From an uncultured Gammaproteobacteria bacterium (lineage in GTDB: Bacteria; Pseudomonadota; Gammaproteobacteria; Xanthomonadales; Xanthomonadaceae): DNA of 21,657 nucleotides. How positions within the stretch are numbered: the first letter of the stretch is position 1; each line of letters starts with the position of its first letter. The position numbers and the translations under genes are program-made. This document shows, in pieces, positions 8,003 to 16,510 of this stretch. The notes below the pieces were generated by a model. It was not told where the DNA came from. It ran no database searches and was given only the letters and a program-made list of their open reading frames with translations. Location of the stretch: assembly GCA_946885735.1 (NCBI GenBank), contig CAMPGW010000047.1:1-21657 (forward strand), given 5' to 3'.

Positions 8003-9145
8003 ATGCAGGGATTCCCGCCGGGCGAGTTCCTGATGGAACCCGGCTTCATGCATTTCAACACCGGCACCACCGGCGCCTCGCCGCGCGCGGTGATCGAAGC
8101 CACCGTCGAGGCGATGCGGCGCTTCGAAAGCAATCCACCCAGCCAGGCCTACCGCGCCGCCGGCGGAACGCTGCTGCAGGAGGCCGAAACGGCGCGCGCG
8201 CGCATCGCCGCCTTCCTCGGCGCCACACCCGACGAGCTGCTGCTCACCCACGGCACCAGCAACGCGATGAACACCATCGCCCAATCGCTGGAGCTGCAAC
8301 CCGGCGACCGCGTGCTGACCACCAGCCTCGAACACGAGGGCGGCCTGCTGTGCTGGCGCTGGCTGGCCGAGCGCCGCGGCATCGAACTCGACGTGGTGCC
8401 CCTCGACCCCGACGACATCGACCCGCGCGTGATCCTCGACAAGGTCGCCGCGGCGATCACCTCGCGCACCCGCGTGCTCAGCGTCAGCCACGTACTGGCC
8501 TGGACCGGCCTGGTGATGCCGATCGCCGAACTCTGCGCGCTGGCACGCGAGCGCGGCGTGCTCAGCGTCATCGACGGCGCGCAGGCGGTCGGGCAGATCC
8601 CGGTGGACGTGGCAGCCCTGGGTTGCGACGCCTACGCCGGCAGCGGCCACAAGTGGCTGCTCGGTCCGAAGGGCACCGGCATGCTGGTGATCCGTGCCGA
8701 CGCCTCGCAGCGCATCGCGCCGATCCCGTGGATGCAGGGCAAGCGCCGGCTCAACGTGGATGCGATGGGCATCTTCCCGCTGCCGCAGGTGATCGGCCTG
8801 GGCGCCGCCGTCGCGCGCGTGGAAGGCGAGGGCCTCGCGCGTGTCGCCGCGCACGGCCAGAGACTGCGCAACCGCCTGCACGCGGAACTGGCGACCCTGC
8901 CCGGCGCGCAGGTGGTCGGCCCGACCCCCGGTCCGCTGGCCTGCGGCCTGGTCGCCTGCCGCCTGCCCGCCGCGGTGGACGTCAACGCGGTGCGCGCCCA
9001 CCTGTTGGCGCGCGAGGGCATCGCCATCCGCGCCATCGACCCGAAGGTGTTCCACGGCATCCGCATCAGCACCCACGTCTACAACGACGATGCGCAGGTG
9101 GACGCGCTGCTCGCGGCGCTGCGGCGGGAGATCGGAGGCGCCTAG
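8003..9145 (+). CDS. Class V aminotransferase-fold PLP enzyme (cysteine desulfurase / isopenicillin N epimerase-like)
   Basis: A 380-residue PLP-dependent enzyme. The PLP-lysine motif is intact: SGHKWLLGPKG with K217 as the Schiff-base lysine. Other family signs are FNTGTTGASP near the N-terminus, THGTSNAMNTIAQ (phosphate-binding region), VLSVSHVLAWTG and DGAQAVGQIPVD. These place it among isopenicillin-N-epimerase-like and cysteine-desulfurase-like proteins of aminotransferase class V. A conserved catalytic Cys loop of IscS/SufS type is not evident, so I do not call it a desulfurase. ATG 8003 is chosen because GGAGG stands five bases before it; an earlier ATG at 7907 would overlap the divergent flavoprotein gene and lacks such a site. 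The divergent pairing with an amine dehydrogenase hints at joint amine or amino-acid metabolism. Confidence 0.85.
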   Translation: MQGFPPGEFLMEPGFMHFNTGTTGASPRAVIEATVEAMRRFESNPPSQAYRAAGGTLLQEAETARARIAAFLGATPDELLLTHGTSNAMNTIAQSLELQPGDRVLTTSLEHEGGLLCWRWLAERRGIELDVVPLDPDDIDPRVILDKVAAAITSRTRVLSVSHVLAWTGLVMPIAELCALARERGVLSVIDGAQAVGQIPVDVAALGCDAYAGSGHKWLLGPKGTGMLVIRADASQRIAPIPWMQGKRRLNVDAMGIFPLPQVIGLGAAVARVEGEGLARVAAHGQRLRNRLHAELATLPGAQVVGPTPGPLACGLVACRLPAAVDVNAVRAHLLAREGIAIRAIDPKVFHGIRISTHVYNDDAQVDALLAALRREIGGA

Positions 9146-9217
9146 GCCCCGGGCCGGCATGGCAGAATGCCGCGGTCCCCGTTCCGCCCGATTCTCCCTT
9201 TCGACAAAGGATCCTCC

Positions 9218-10819
9218 GTGCGCTGTCTTCGCCTGACCCTGCTCTTCGCTTCGCTTCCCGTGCTGCTCGGCGCCTCCGCCGCCGAGGACGCCAACCGCAT
9301 CATCGACATCGCCCACAACCGCGGCCAGGTGCTGCAGATCGTGTCGCACCTCACCGACCGCATCGGCGGGCGCATGACCAACTCCCCGGCGATGCGTGAA
9401 GCCGAGCGCTGGACCCAGGCGCAGTTCCGCCAGTGGGGTCTGTCCAACGTGCATGCCGAGGGCTTCGAGTTCGGGCCCGGCTGGTGGATCGAATCCTCGA
9501 GCCTGCGCATGACCGCGCCGCGGCCGCAGATGCTGCGCGCCATTCCGATTGCCTGGACGCCGGCCACCAACGGCCCGATCAGCGCCGAGATCGTGGTCGC
9601 GCCGATGAGCGAGGAGAAGCACTTCGACGCCTGGCGCGGCAAGCTCGCCGGCAAGATCGTGCTGGTGACGCTGCCGCGCGCCCCCACCGACGCGAGCAAG
9701 GTGCCGTTCCTGCGCCTGACCGACAAGGAGATCGGCGAACTCGACACCTACGAGGCGCCGGACCACGACCCGCAGTCGCTCAAGCCGCGCAGCAAGCGCC
9801 GCGCCTTCGCGCTCAAGCTCGACGCCTTCCTCAAGGCCGAGGGCGCGCTGGCCTGGGCGCGCATGTCCTACCGCCCCAACGGCCTGCTGCACGGCGAGGG
9901 CTACACCCACAAGACCGGGCAGACGCCGCAGGTGCCCGCCGTCGAGATCGCGCAGGAGGATTACCGTCGTCTCGCGCGCCTGGCCAAGGTCGGCCCGGTG
10001 CGCGTCGAGCTCGACAGCAAGGTGCATTTCGACACCAGCAACACCGAGGCCAACAACGTGTTCGCCGACATCCCGGGCAGCGACTCGTCCGCGGGCTACG
10101 TGATGGCCGGCGCCCACCTCGACAGCTGGGTCGCCGCCGATGGCGCGGTGGACAATGCCGCCGGCAGCGCGGTGATCATGGAAGCCGCGCGCATCCTCGC
10201 CACGATGGGCGTGAAGCCGCGCCGCACCATCCGCTTCGCGCTGTGGTCGGGCGAGGAGCAGGGCCTGTACGGTTCCTACGCATATGCCGAGCGGCACCTG
10301 GCCTCGCGGCCGGCGGTGACCGACCCGGACCTGCTCGCCGGCGGCCCCGGCACCACCAGCCGGGTGGCCTTCCCGATCACGCGCAAGCCCGGCTTCAAGG
10401 ACCTGACCCTGTACCTCAACGTCGACAACGGCGGCGGCAAGCTGCGCGGCCTGCACGCCGAGGGCAACGTCGCCGCGGTGCCGCTGCTGCGCAACTGGCT
10501 CGCACCTTACGATGCGTTGGGCGCCAGCGCGGTGGTGGCCGGCAACACCGGCGGCACCGACCACGTGCCCTTCGTGCGCATGGGCCTGCCGGCGTATCAG
10601 TTCATCCAGGACCCGCTCGACTACAACTCCACCACCCACCACTCCAGCGTGGACAGCTACGACCACCTGCGCGCGAACGACTTGCGCCAGGCCTCGGCGG
10701 TGCTGGCCGGCGTGCTGCTGGCGGCGGCAAACGCGGACAAGACGGTGCCGGCGAACGTGTTGCCGATCCTGCCCGAGGACAGCGATCCGTTCCGCTACAA
10801 GGATCCGAACGAGGACTGA
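9218..10819 (+). CDS. Secreted M28-family zinc aminopeptidase
   Basis: A 533-residue peptidase with a signal peptide (VRCLRLTLLFASLPVLLGAS, cleavage near ASA-AED). The M28 metal and catalytic residues are visible in order: H300 and D302 (AGAHLDSW), D312 (DGAVDNAAGS), E346-E347 (WSGEEQGLYGS), D403 (NVDNGGG), and a late His at 474/475 (THHSSVDSYDHL). Between the signal and the catalytic part, roughly residues 120-280, a protease-associated-like region is likely (GKLAGKIVLVTLP). It should release N-terminal amino acids or dipeptides from peptides outside the cytoplasm. GTG 9218 is chosen because AAAGGA stands six bases upstream and it puts the signal peptide at the N-terminus; the ATG at 9167 adds 17 residues without a ribosome site. 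It converges with the next gene, with 15 bases between stops. Confidence 0.92.
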   Translation: MRCLRLTLLFASLPVLLGASAAEDANRIIDIAHNRGQVLQIVSHLTDRIGGRMTNSPAMREAERWTQAQFRQWGLSNVHAEGFEFGPGWWIESSSLRMTAPRPQMLRAIPIAWTPATNGPISAEIVVAPMSEEKHFDAWRGKLAGKIVLVTLPRAPTDASKVPFLRLTDKEIGELDTYEAPDHDPQSLKPRSKRRAFALKLDAFLKAEGALAWARMSYRPNGLLHGEGYTHKTGQTPQVPAVEIAQEDYRRLARLAKVGPVRVELDSKVHFDTSNTEANNVFADIPGSDSSAGYVMAGAHLDSWVAADGAVDNAAGSAVIMEAARILATMGVKPRRTIRFALWSGEEQGLYGSYAYAERHLASRPAVTDPDLLAGGPGTTSRVAFPITRKPGFKDLTLYLNVDNGGGKLRGLHAEGNVAAVPLLRNWLAPYDALGASAVVAGNTGGTDHVPFVRMGLPAYQFIQDPLDYNSTTHHSSVDSYDHLRANDLRQASAVLAGVLLAAANADKTVPANVLPILPEDSDPFRYKDPNED

Positions 10820-10831
10820 GCGGGAAACTCC

Positions 10832-10841
10832 GCGCTAGCGC
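10832..10841. repeat. GCGCTAGCGC palindrome between convergent genes
   Basis: A 10-bp perfect palindrome spanning the stop codon of the minus-strand TPR gene and the short gap after the M28 gene. It may help end transcription from either side, but it has no T-run, so this is weak. Confidence 0.2.
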
Positions 10842-12664
10842 AGGTCCGGCGCTCCGTGCCGGGCCCATAGCCGCACGAGTCCTTCGTCCTCGACGAGGCG
10901 GGCGTACGGCGGCAGCGCGCGCAGGCTGGCGCCGCGGCGGCTGAAGAGGAAGGCCATGAAGTCGGAATCGTCGCCGTCGACCTTGAGGCGCGCCAGCTCG
11001 AGCGCTTCGGCGCCCTGTCCAAGCTGCACCAGCGTCAATGGCAACAGGCCGGGCACCGTCTCCTGCCCGGCCGCCCAATCGCGGATCAGGCGCACCGCCC
11101 GCTCGCGTTCCTGCGCACTGCCGTAGAGTCCCGCGGGCACCACGGTCGCGGCCTCGGCCGGCAGCATGCGCAGCAGGTTCCAGTTCCCGGACACCCACAG
11201 TCGCGTCGCCTCGGCCCGGTCACCGCGGGCGGCGGCCAGCTCGGCCAGTTCGCGGTCGGCGAACACCAGTCCGGTGGCCTGCGCGCGCTTGAGGTACTGC
11301 TCGGCGGTATCGAGGTCGCCGTCGAACAACGCGGCCACGCCGCGCCAGCGCATCAGGTTCGGCACCATCGGGTCCACGGCCAGCGCGTGCTCCAGGCGCT
11401 CCACGCCGGCGTCGTGGTAACCGGAGCGCAACAGCGCCAGCCCGTACCAGAAGTTGGTGGTGATGTCGTCCGCGTCCAGCCGCAGGGCCTGCTCGAATTC
11501 CTGGCGCGCGGCGATGTGGTCGGCCTTGCCCTGGCTGGAGGCCAGGCCCATCACGGCCCAGGGCTCGGCCAGTGTGGGATCGAGTGCGATCGCCTTCTTC
11601 GCGGTGGCGCGGACCTGGTCCAGCATGGAGGACGCGCTGGTGCCGATGTAGGTCGGCAGGATGACGTACACCGCGGCCAGCCTGGCCCAGGCGCGGGCGT
11701 AGTCCGGATCGCGCCGGGTTGCTTCCTCCAGCATCCGCGCCGCCTCGGGCATGCGCTCGGCGTCGCGGTGGTCGAAGATCGAGGTCGCCTTCAGGTACAG
11801 GCCGTAGGCCTCCATGTCCCGCGTCGCCACCGGCACCAGCCGCTGGCCGTCCTCCAGCACCAGCTTCAGCTGCGTGGTGATCGCGCGGGCGATGTTTTCC
11901 TGCAACCCGAACACGTCGCGCAGGTCGCCGTCGTAGGTTTCCGACCACAGGTGGCTGCCGTCGCTGGCCTGGATCAGCTGCGCGGTGATGCGCACGCGCT
12001 CGCCCTGCTTGCGCACCGAGCCCTCGAGGATGTGCGCCACGCCGAGCGCGCGACCGATGGCGCGCAGGTCCTCGTTGCGGCCCTTGTACTGGAAGGACGA
12101 GGTGCGGCCGGCGACCTTCAGGCCCTTCACCTGCGCGAGCGCGTTGAGGATTTCCTCGGCCATGCCGTCGCTGAAATAGGCCTGGTCCTGGGTCGGACTG
12201 AGGTCGGCGAAGGGCAACACCGCGATGGACTGGCGGCCGAGTGCGGGGGCTGCTGCCTCGGCCGGGGGAACGACTGCGGCTTGCGCGGGCGGCGCCGCGA
12301 CCATCGCATCACGCTTCGGCGCCAGCACGAACTTGTCCAGCGCGAAGTAGCCCAGCGCCAGCAACAGCACCACGATGATCAGCCGGTCCATTCGCCGCGC
12401 CGTCTGCGGCGCGATCGATGCCTCGGCGGGCACCGCCTCGTCGCGCTTCAGGCCCTCGGGCGTGAGCTCGAAGATCCAGGCGAAGGCCAGCGCCGGCAGG
12501 AAGCCGATCGCCAGCACCAGCACCAGGCTGCGTGCCACCCAATCCGGCGCGCCGAACATCGGCAGCAGCGTGCCCGCGACCTGCACGATGAGCCACGACC
12601 CGACCAGGTACAGGCCGGCCATGCGGATGACGTTGCGGCGTTTGAGTTCGTGGATGAGCGGCAC
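10835..12664 (-). CDS. Membrane-anchored TolB-like / TPR signalling protein
   Basis: A 609-residue protein opening MPLIHELKRRNVIRMAGLYL, the usual N-terminus of large Xanthomonadaceae TPR proteins labelled adenylate-cyclase-like, although no cyclase domain is present. Hydrophobic segments are at about 14-36, 43-65 and 94-113. An Ala/Pro linker and a TolB N-terminal-like domain (about 148-280; IAVLPFADLS, GRTSSFQYKG, LEGSVRKQG, VRITAQLIQA) follow, then tetratricopeptide repeats to the C-terminus. The TolB-like domain closely matches that of the kinase at 13438-15849. TPRs imply a scaffold role in a membrane signalling or envelope complex; the partner is unknown. The start is a GTG with GGAAC upstream. 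Confidence 0.82.
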   Translation of the reverse strand: MPLIHELKRRNVIRMAGLYLVGSWLIVQVAGTLLPMFGAPDWVARSLVLVLAIGFLPALAFAWIFELTPEGLKRDEAVPAEASIAPQTARRMDRLIIVVLLLALGYFALDKFVLAPKRDAMVAAPPAQAAVVPPAEAAAPALGRQSIAVLPFADLSPTQDQAYFSDGMAEEILNALAQVKGLKVAGRTSSFQYKGRNEDLRAIGRALGVAHILEGSVRKQGERVRITAQLIQASDGSHLWSETYDGDLRDVFGLQENIARAITTQLKLVLEDGQRLVPVATRDMEAYGLYLKATSIFDHRDAERMPEAARMLEEATRRDPDYARAWARLAAVYVILPTYIGTSASSMLDQVRATAKKAIALDPTLAEPWAVMGLASSQGKADHIAARQEFEQALRLDADDITTNFWYGLALLRSGYHDAGVERLEHALAVDPMVPNLMRWRGVAALFDGDLDTAEQYLKRAQATGLVFADRELAELAAARGDRAEATRLWVSGNWNLLRMLPAEAATVVPAGLYGSAQERERAVRLIRDWAAGQETVPGLLPLTLVQLGQGAEALELARLKVDGDDSDFMAFLFSRRGASLRALPPYARLVEDEGLVRLWARHGAPDLR

Positions 12665-12727
12665 GGCGTCCGTTCCCCGCGGAGGTGCGCAGGGCAGAGC
12701 ATGCCAGAAATCACGCGGGCGGGCCGC

Positions 12728-12787
12728 TCAGCGCGGATGCTGCAACGGCCCCGTTGCGATGGCCAGGTTCTCAAGCGGCGATGTCAT
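12728..12787 (-). pseudogene. Truncated HEPN-type toxin gene (5' stub, 19 codons)
   Basis: An ATG at 12787 overlaps the end of the nucleotidyltransferase gene by 17 bases and has an excellent ribosome site (AGGAGAGGAGC before ATG). It encodes only MTSPLENLAIATGPLQHPR before a stop. The opening MTxxLENLxxxGPL matches, from memory, the N-terminus of HEPN-domain toxins that pair with this kind of HTH-nucleotidyltransferase antitoxin and usually overlap it in just this way. The remaining 100 or more codons are missing, so the toxin appears to have been lost by deletion, leaving its start signals. Confidence 0.55.
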
Positions 12788-13430
12788 GCTCCTCTCCTAT
12801 GACCCATAGCTTTGGCTGTGCCATGACGCGCTTCAGGAACGCGCCCCCGGTTTTTCGCCCGCGCGCCAGGTCGGCCTGCGTGTAAATGCTCGGGTTCACC
12901 GTTCGACCCAGGTGGCGGCTCGCGTCCTCCAGCAGCGGGTACACATCTGCATACGACAACGAGTCCGACACCACCAGCAGGTCAATATCGCTGTCGCTGC
13001 TGTCAGCCTTCTTCGCGACCGAGCCGAAGACGAATGCCAGCTGGATCGCCTGCGCGATCGGAGCGAGCGCCACGCGCAAGGGCTCGGCAGGCCCGACGGT
13101 CTTTCGCACGAGCGAACACAGCTCGGCGAAGACCGGCGACTGCGCATCAGCCTGGTAGTGCTTCTGCGTGCCGACGCGCCGCGACGCCACCAGTCCCGCG
13201 GCTTCCAGGCGTGCCAGCTCGCGTTGCACGGCCCCGGTGCCGCCTCCCGCCAGGGCAATCACCTGGCTCGCGAAGAAGCTCCGTTCGGGCTGGCCGAACA
13301 ACAGGCCGAGCACCCGTTGCTGGGTGGTCGTGAAAAGCGCGGAGGCGATGCCGCTGCCACGGGGGGCACGAGGCGGACGAGAGGTGCGGCTGGTGAGTTT
13401 CTTTCCCATAATGGGTATTTTCATACCCAT
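12771..13430 (-). CDS. HTH-nucleotidyltransferase, MNT-type antitoxin
   Basis: A 219-residue protein. Residues about 25-100 form a winged helix-turn-helix (ALFTTTQQRVLGLLFGQPERSF, then GAVQRELARLEAAGLV). Residues about 105-219 hold a minimal nucleotidyltransferase fold with G136-S137 followed by D148-x-D150 (FGSVAKK...SDIDLLVV), the active motif of MNT proteins. In HEPN/MNT toxin-antitoxin systems the MNT protein neutralises the HEPN ribonuclease, in studied cases by AMP transfer; the HTH suggests it also represses its own operon. The partner is reduced to a stub (12728-12787). The start is uncertain: Met codons at 13430, 13424 and 13409 all lie in the operator (13404-13437) and none has a Shine-Dalgarno. 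The gene follows the kinase stop codon by seven bases. Confidence 0.82.
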   Translation of the reverse strand: MGMKIPIMGKKLTSRTSRPPRAPRGSGIASALFTTTQQRVLGLLFGQPERSFFASQVIALAGGGTGAVQRELARLEAAGLVASRRVGTQKHYQADAQSPVFAELCSLVRKTVGPAEPLRVALAPIAQAIQLAFVFGSVAKKADSSDSDIDLLVVSDSLSYADVYPLLEDASRHLGRTVNPSIYTQADLARGRKTGGAFLKRVMAQPKLWVIGEEHDIAA

Positions 13431-13437
13431 TTTGGGA
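13404..13437. promoter_or_regulatory. Double palindromic operator of the MNT antitoxin gene
   Basis: AATGGGTAT (13410-13418) and ATACCCATT (13423-13431) are a perfect 9-bp inverted repeat with loop TTTC. Each arm also sits in a smaller palindrome, CCCATAATGGG (13405-13415) and CCCATTTTGGG (13426-13436). The whole covers the annotated start codon and first eight codons of the nucleotidyltransferase, so binding would block transcription start or translation. The likeliest ligand is the HTH of that protein. Confidence 0.65.
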
Positions 13438-15849
13438 TTAGTCGAGATGCCTGGCTTGAATATCCAGGAGCGCCTTCAAGTCCGGGTCCCGAAATACGAA
13501 CCGGGTCTTCGGATCGGCGTAGAGCCGCTTCAGGTCAATGGGCTCGGGGTACCAGAAGCTGTCGTCGCCGATGCTGCTGGCTTGCTGCAACCAGTGCGCG
13601 GCCTTGTCCGACTCGCCCACCAGCAGGTAGGCATAGCCGAGCCAGGAAGGAGGCCCGATTTCGCCCCGGGCAGCGACCGGCTCCAGGCGTTCGAGCAATT
13701 GCAGTGCGCGCTCACGCTTGCCCTCGAAAATGGCCGCCCAAGCATCGAGAAACAGGTAGTAGTGGTCCGGGGCCTGCGTGAGGCGACGGGCCTTGGCGAT
13801 CACCGCGTGCATCTCGTCGAAACGCTTGAGCTCGCCGTAGGACCACACCATCGAGAAGTAGGGGCGAAAGAGCTCCGGCGCCAGGGCATTGCCCGCGGTC
13901 AGGTGCGGGATGGCGCGATCGAATTCGCCAAACACCGCGTGGGCAATGCCGACCTCCCAGTTGTGCACCGGCGATAGCGGATTGAGCTCGAGTGCCCGGC
14001 GTTCGAGCTCGAGGGCTCGCCCCCGGTCGAGCACCTGCACGTAGAAATCGCCCGCCATGTTGACGACCTCGCCGTCGTTGGGCGCCAGCGCCAGCGCGCG
14101 GGTGAAGCCGGCTTCCGCCTCCTCCCAGCGATGCCGCTTCATCGCGCCGTAGGCGAGCAAGGCATGGGCGGCGGCATTGTCGGCGTCCAGCGCGAGCGCA
14201 CGCCGGGCAGCCTCGGCAGAGGCATCGAACAGCGCGTCGCGCTCGCGCGCCACGTAGCGCTTGTAGCTCGGCATGAAGACCAGCGTGCGCGCCAGGCCGA
14301 CCAGCGAGGGCACGTAGTCCGGGTCGAGGGCCAGCGCCGCCTCGAACTGGCGACGGGCCGCCTCCAGGTTCTCGCTGCCGCGCTTGAAGAAATTCGATTG
14401 CGCCTGCAGGTGCAGGTTGTAGGCGGCCACGCTGGTGGTGGAACTGGCGCGTGGCTGCTGGTCGCCCAACAGGTTGGCCTTCATGGCGTCGAGCACGGCC
14501 CGCGAGATCTCGTCCTGCACCTTGAAGATGTCGCTCAGCTCGCGATCGTAGGTCTGCGACCAGACATGGAACCCGTCACGGGCCTGGATCAGCTGCGCGG
14601 TGATGCGCACGTTGGTGTCGGACTTGCGCACGCTGCCTTCGAGCACGTAGGCCACGCCGAGCTGCCGGCCGATCTCCCGCAGGTCCTGGTCCTTGCCCTT
14701 GAAGGAGAACGAGGAGGTGCGCCCGGCCACGCGCAGGTTCTTCAGTTGGGCCAGCTGGTTGAGGATCTCCTCGGAGATGCCGTCGGCGAAGTATTCGTTC
14801 TCCTTGTCGCTGGACATGTTGACGAAGGGCAGCACGGCGACGGACTTGATGGCCGGCGCGGGCGACGCAGGCGCGGGCACCGCGGGCCCGGGCGCGGCGA
14901 CCGCCGGTGCCGCAGCGGGCTCGCCGCCGTGGACCTTCCACACCGCGAACGCGCCGAGCGCCAGCAGCGCGACCGCGCCGCCGACCAGCCACGGTCCTTT
15001 CGCGAAGCGCCCCTGCCCGGCCGGTGCGCTGACCGGCATCGGGACCGTCGCTGGCGCACCGGCCAGCAGTGCGTCGATCTCCTGCACGACCGCAGCGCCC
15101 GAGCGGGGCCGGTCGGCCGGCAGTTTGGCCATCATGCGGTCGAGCAGCGGCTGCGCCTTTGCAAGGCCAGGAGGCAGACGCGGAATCTCCGCCGTCAGGT
15201 GCTGCATGCCCACCGCCCAGCCGTCGCTGCCCGTATACGGAAGCTTGCCGGTCAGCAGCTGGTAAAGCATCACGCCGAGGCTGTACAGGTCGGCGCGGCC
15301 GTCGAGTTTTTCGCCGCGCAGCTGCTCCGGGCTCATGTATTGCGGGGTGCCGACCGTGCTGCCCTCGCGGGTGAGCACGGTGTTCGACTCCATCGCCCGG
15401 GCGATGCCAAAGTCCGACAGCATGCAGGTGCCGTCGGCGCGGCAGAGAATGTTCTCCGGCTTGATGTCGCGATGGACCACGCCCTGGGAATGCGCATGGT
15501 CGAGCGCGGTGGCGATCTGCCGGACCACGCCCAGTGCCGCGTTGAGCTCGTGCCCCGCCCCGACCACGGGCATGGCGGTGCCGCCGGGCTCGTACTCCAT
15601 GGCGATGTAGGCCAGGTCGCCGTGGGTGCCGACGTCGTAGATCGGCACGATGTGCGGATGGTGCAGCTTGGCTGCGGTGCGCGCCTCGCGCAGGAAGCGC
15701 TCGCGCGCGTCGGCGTCCTGGGCCAGCTGCGGCGCCAGCACCTTCAGCGCCACCTCGCGGCCGAGCGACTGCTGCTCGGCCAGGTAGACCGACGCCATCC
15801 CGCCCTGGCCGATCTGGCGTAGCAGCGTGTAGCCCGGGATCTCGATCAC
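13438..15849 (-). CDS. Transmembrane Ser/Thr protein kinase with TolB-like and TPR regions
   Basis: An 803-residue PknB-type kinase. The kinase domain spans about 7-265 with all core residues: glycine loop GQGGMAS (14-20), Lys36 (VALKVL), Asp128 in HRDIKPEN, and Asp146 in DFG, so it should be active. An APE-like SPEQL follows. A linker and one transmembrane helix (about 284-305, WLVGGAVALLALGAFAVW) lead to a TolB-like domain (about 334-470: VAVLPFVNMSSDKENEYFAD, GRTSSFSFKG, VRITAQLIQA), then TPRs to the end. The kinase is cytoplasmic and the C-terminal part probably periplasmic, arranged to sense or scaffold. The start is a GTG with a weak ribosome site. Its stop codon abuts the operator of the MNT gene. 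The target is not evident. Confidence 0.92.
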   Translation of the reverse strand: MIEIPGYTLLRQIGQGGMASVYLAEQQSLGREVALKVLAPQLAQDADARERFLREARTAAKLHHPHIVPIYDVGTHGDLAYIAMEYEPGGTAMPVVGAGHELNAALGVVRQIATALDHAHSQGVVHRDIKPENILCRADGTCMLSDFGIARAMESNTVLTREGSTVGTPQYMSPEQLRGEKLDGRADLYSLGVMLYQLLTGKLPYTGSDGWAVGMQHLTAEIPRLPPGLAKAQPLLDRMMAKLPADRPRSGAAVVQEIDALLAGAPATVPMPVSAPAGQGRFAKGPWLVGGAVALLALGAFAVWKVHGGEPAAAPAVAAPGPAVPAPASPAPAIKSVAVLPFVNMSSDKENEYFADGISEEILNQLAQLKNLRVAGRTSSFSFKGKDQDLREIGRQLGVAYVLEGSVRKSDTNVRITAQLIQARDGFHVWSQTYDRELSDIFKVQDEISRAVLDAMKANLLGDQQPRASSTTSVAAYNLHLQAQSNFFKRGSENLEAARRQFEAALALDPDYVPSLVGLARTLVFMPSYKRYVARERDALFDASAEAARRALALDADNAAAHALLAYGAMKRHRWEEAEAGFTRALALAPNDGEVVNMAGDFYVQVLDRGRALELERRALELNPLSPVHNWEVGIAHAVFGEFDRAIPHLTAGNALAPELFRPYFSMVWSYGELKRFDEMHAVIAKARRLTQAPDHYYLFLDAWAAIFEGKRERALQLLERLEPVAARGEIGPPSWLGYAYLLVGESDKAAHWLQQASSIGDDSFWYPEPIDLKRLYADPKTRFVFRDPDLKALLDIQARHLD

Positions 15850-15913
15850 AAGGGGCGCCGATGATGAGCGTGCGGCGAGATTACCGCATCAGGAAACCAC
15901 GCGCTGCCTGCCG

Positions 15914-16510
15914 CTAGTAGGACAGGCGATCGAACTCGCCCATGTTCTCCAGCAGCAGGTAGACGCTCTGCTCCACCGCCTCGCGGGTCTGCGCCCGCGA
16001 GAGCTGCCGCATGGAATCGACAATGGCGATCCACCAGCGCATGTGGCTGGCGCTGAGCTGCGCGGCCACCGGGATCATGTCGCGGACCAGGGCAAGCGCC
16101 TCGACGCTCTCGCGCTTGAGCGAGGTCATGCTGCGCAGGCTCATGCGGTTGTCGCGCAGCTCGCGCATGAAGCGCTCCACGCTGTCGAGGTCCTGTTCCA
16201 GCGCGCGGGTCTGCGTCGGTTCCGCATTCGGCGCCAGGAAGGCGATGTCCAGGTTCGACAGGATGCCGCGCAGCGAGCCGCGCAGGCTCAGCCACAACTC
16301 GCGGCGGCGGGCGCGCTCGCGCGAGTTCTGGATCAGCGACAACAGGCCGACCAGGAAGAAGCCCTCGAGGGTGAAGCCGATCAGCTCCGGCACCAGGTTG
16401 TCGTGGAAGGGGCCGGACAGGTCGGTGGCGAGGAAGTAGATCGTCAGCGCGACGCCCGACAATCCGAAGATCGCCATGGGCGTGACCAGCAGGGCGCGCT
16501 TAGTCTGCAT
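15914..16510 (-). CDS. Two-helix membrane protein, function unknown
   Basis: A 198-residue protein with two hydrophobic helices near the N-terminus (about 8-30, LLVTPMAIFGLSGVALTIYF; and about 40-62, ELIGFTLEGFFLVGLLSLI), then a basic NSRERARRREL stretch and a long helical, probably cytoplasmic domain rich in Arg, Glu and Leu. I do not recognise a family. Its start overlaps the end of the 17069-16500 gene by 11 bases, so the two are probably translationally coupled and act together. The next gene (the kinase) starts 64 bases further on and may belong to the same transcript. Confidence 0.65.
   Translation of the reverse strand: MQTKRALLVTPMAIFGLSGVALTIYFLATDLSGPFHDNLVPELIGFTLEGFFLVGLLSLIQNSRERARRRELWLSLRGSLRGILSNLDIAFLAPNAEPTQTRALEQDLDSVERFMRELRDNRMSLRSMTSLKRESVEALALVRDMIPVAAQLSASHMRWWIAIVDSMRQLSRAQTREAVEQSVYLLLENMGEFDRLSY

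Noticed and set aside
7909..8133. 75 extra N-terminal codons for the flavoprotein (start at 8133).
   Set aside because: The TMADH-like N-terminus begins at 7908, and the extension would lie in the divergent gene and its ribosome site.
5848..9399. A plus-strand open frame of 1183 codons.
   Set aside because: It is antisense to the flavoprotein and then out of frame with the aminotransferase gene; low-complexity translation, no motif.
6677..10666. A minus-strand open frame of 1329 codons.
   Set aside because: It is antisense to the M28 and aminotransferase genes and in a wrong frame of the flavoprotein; its end carries frame-shifted shadows of that protein.
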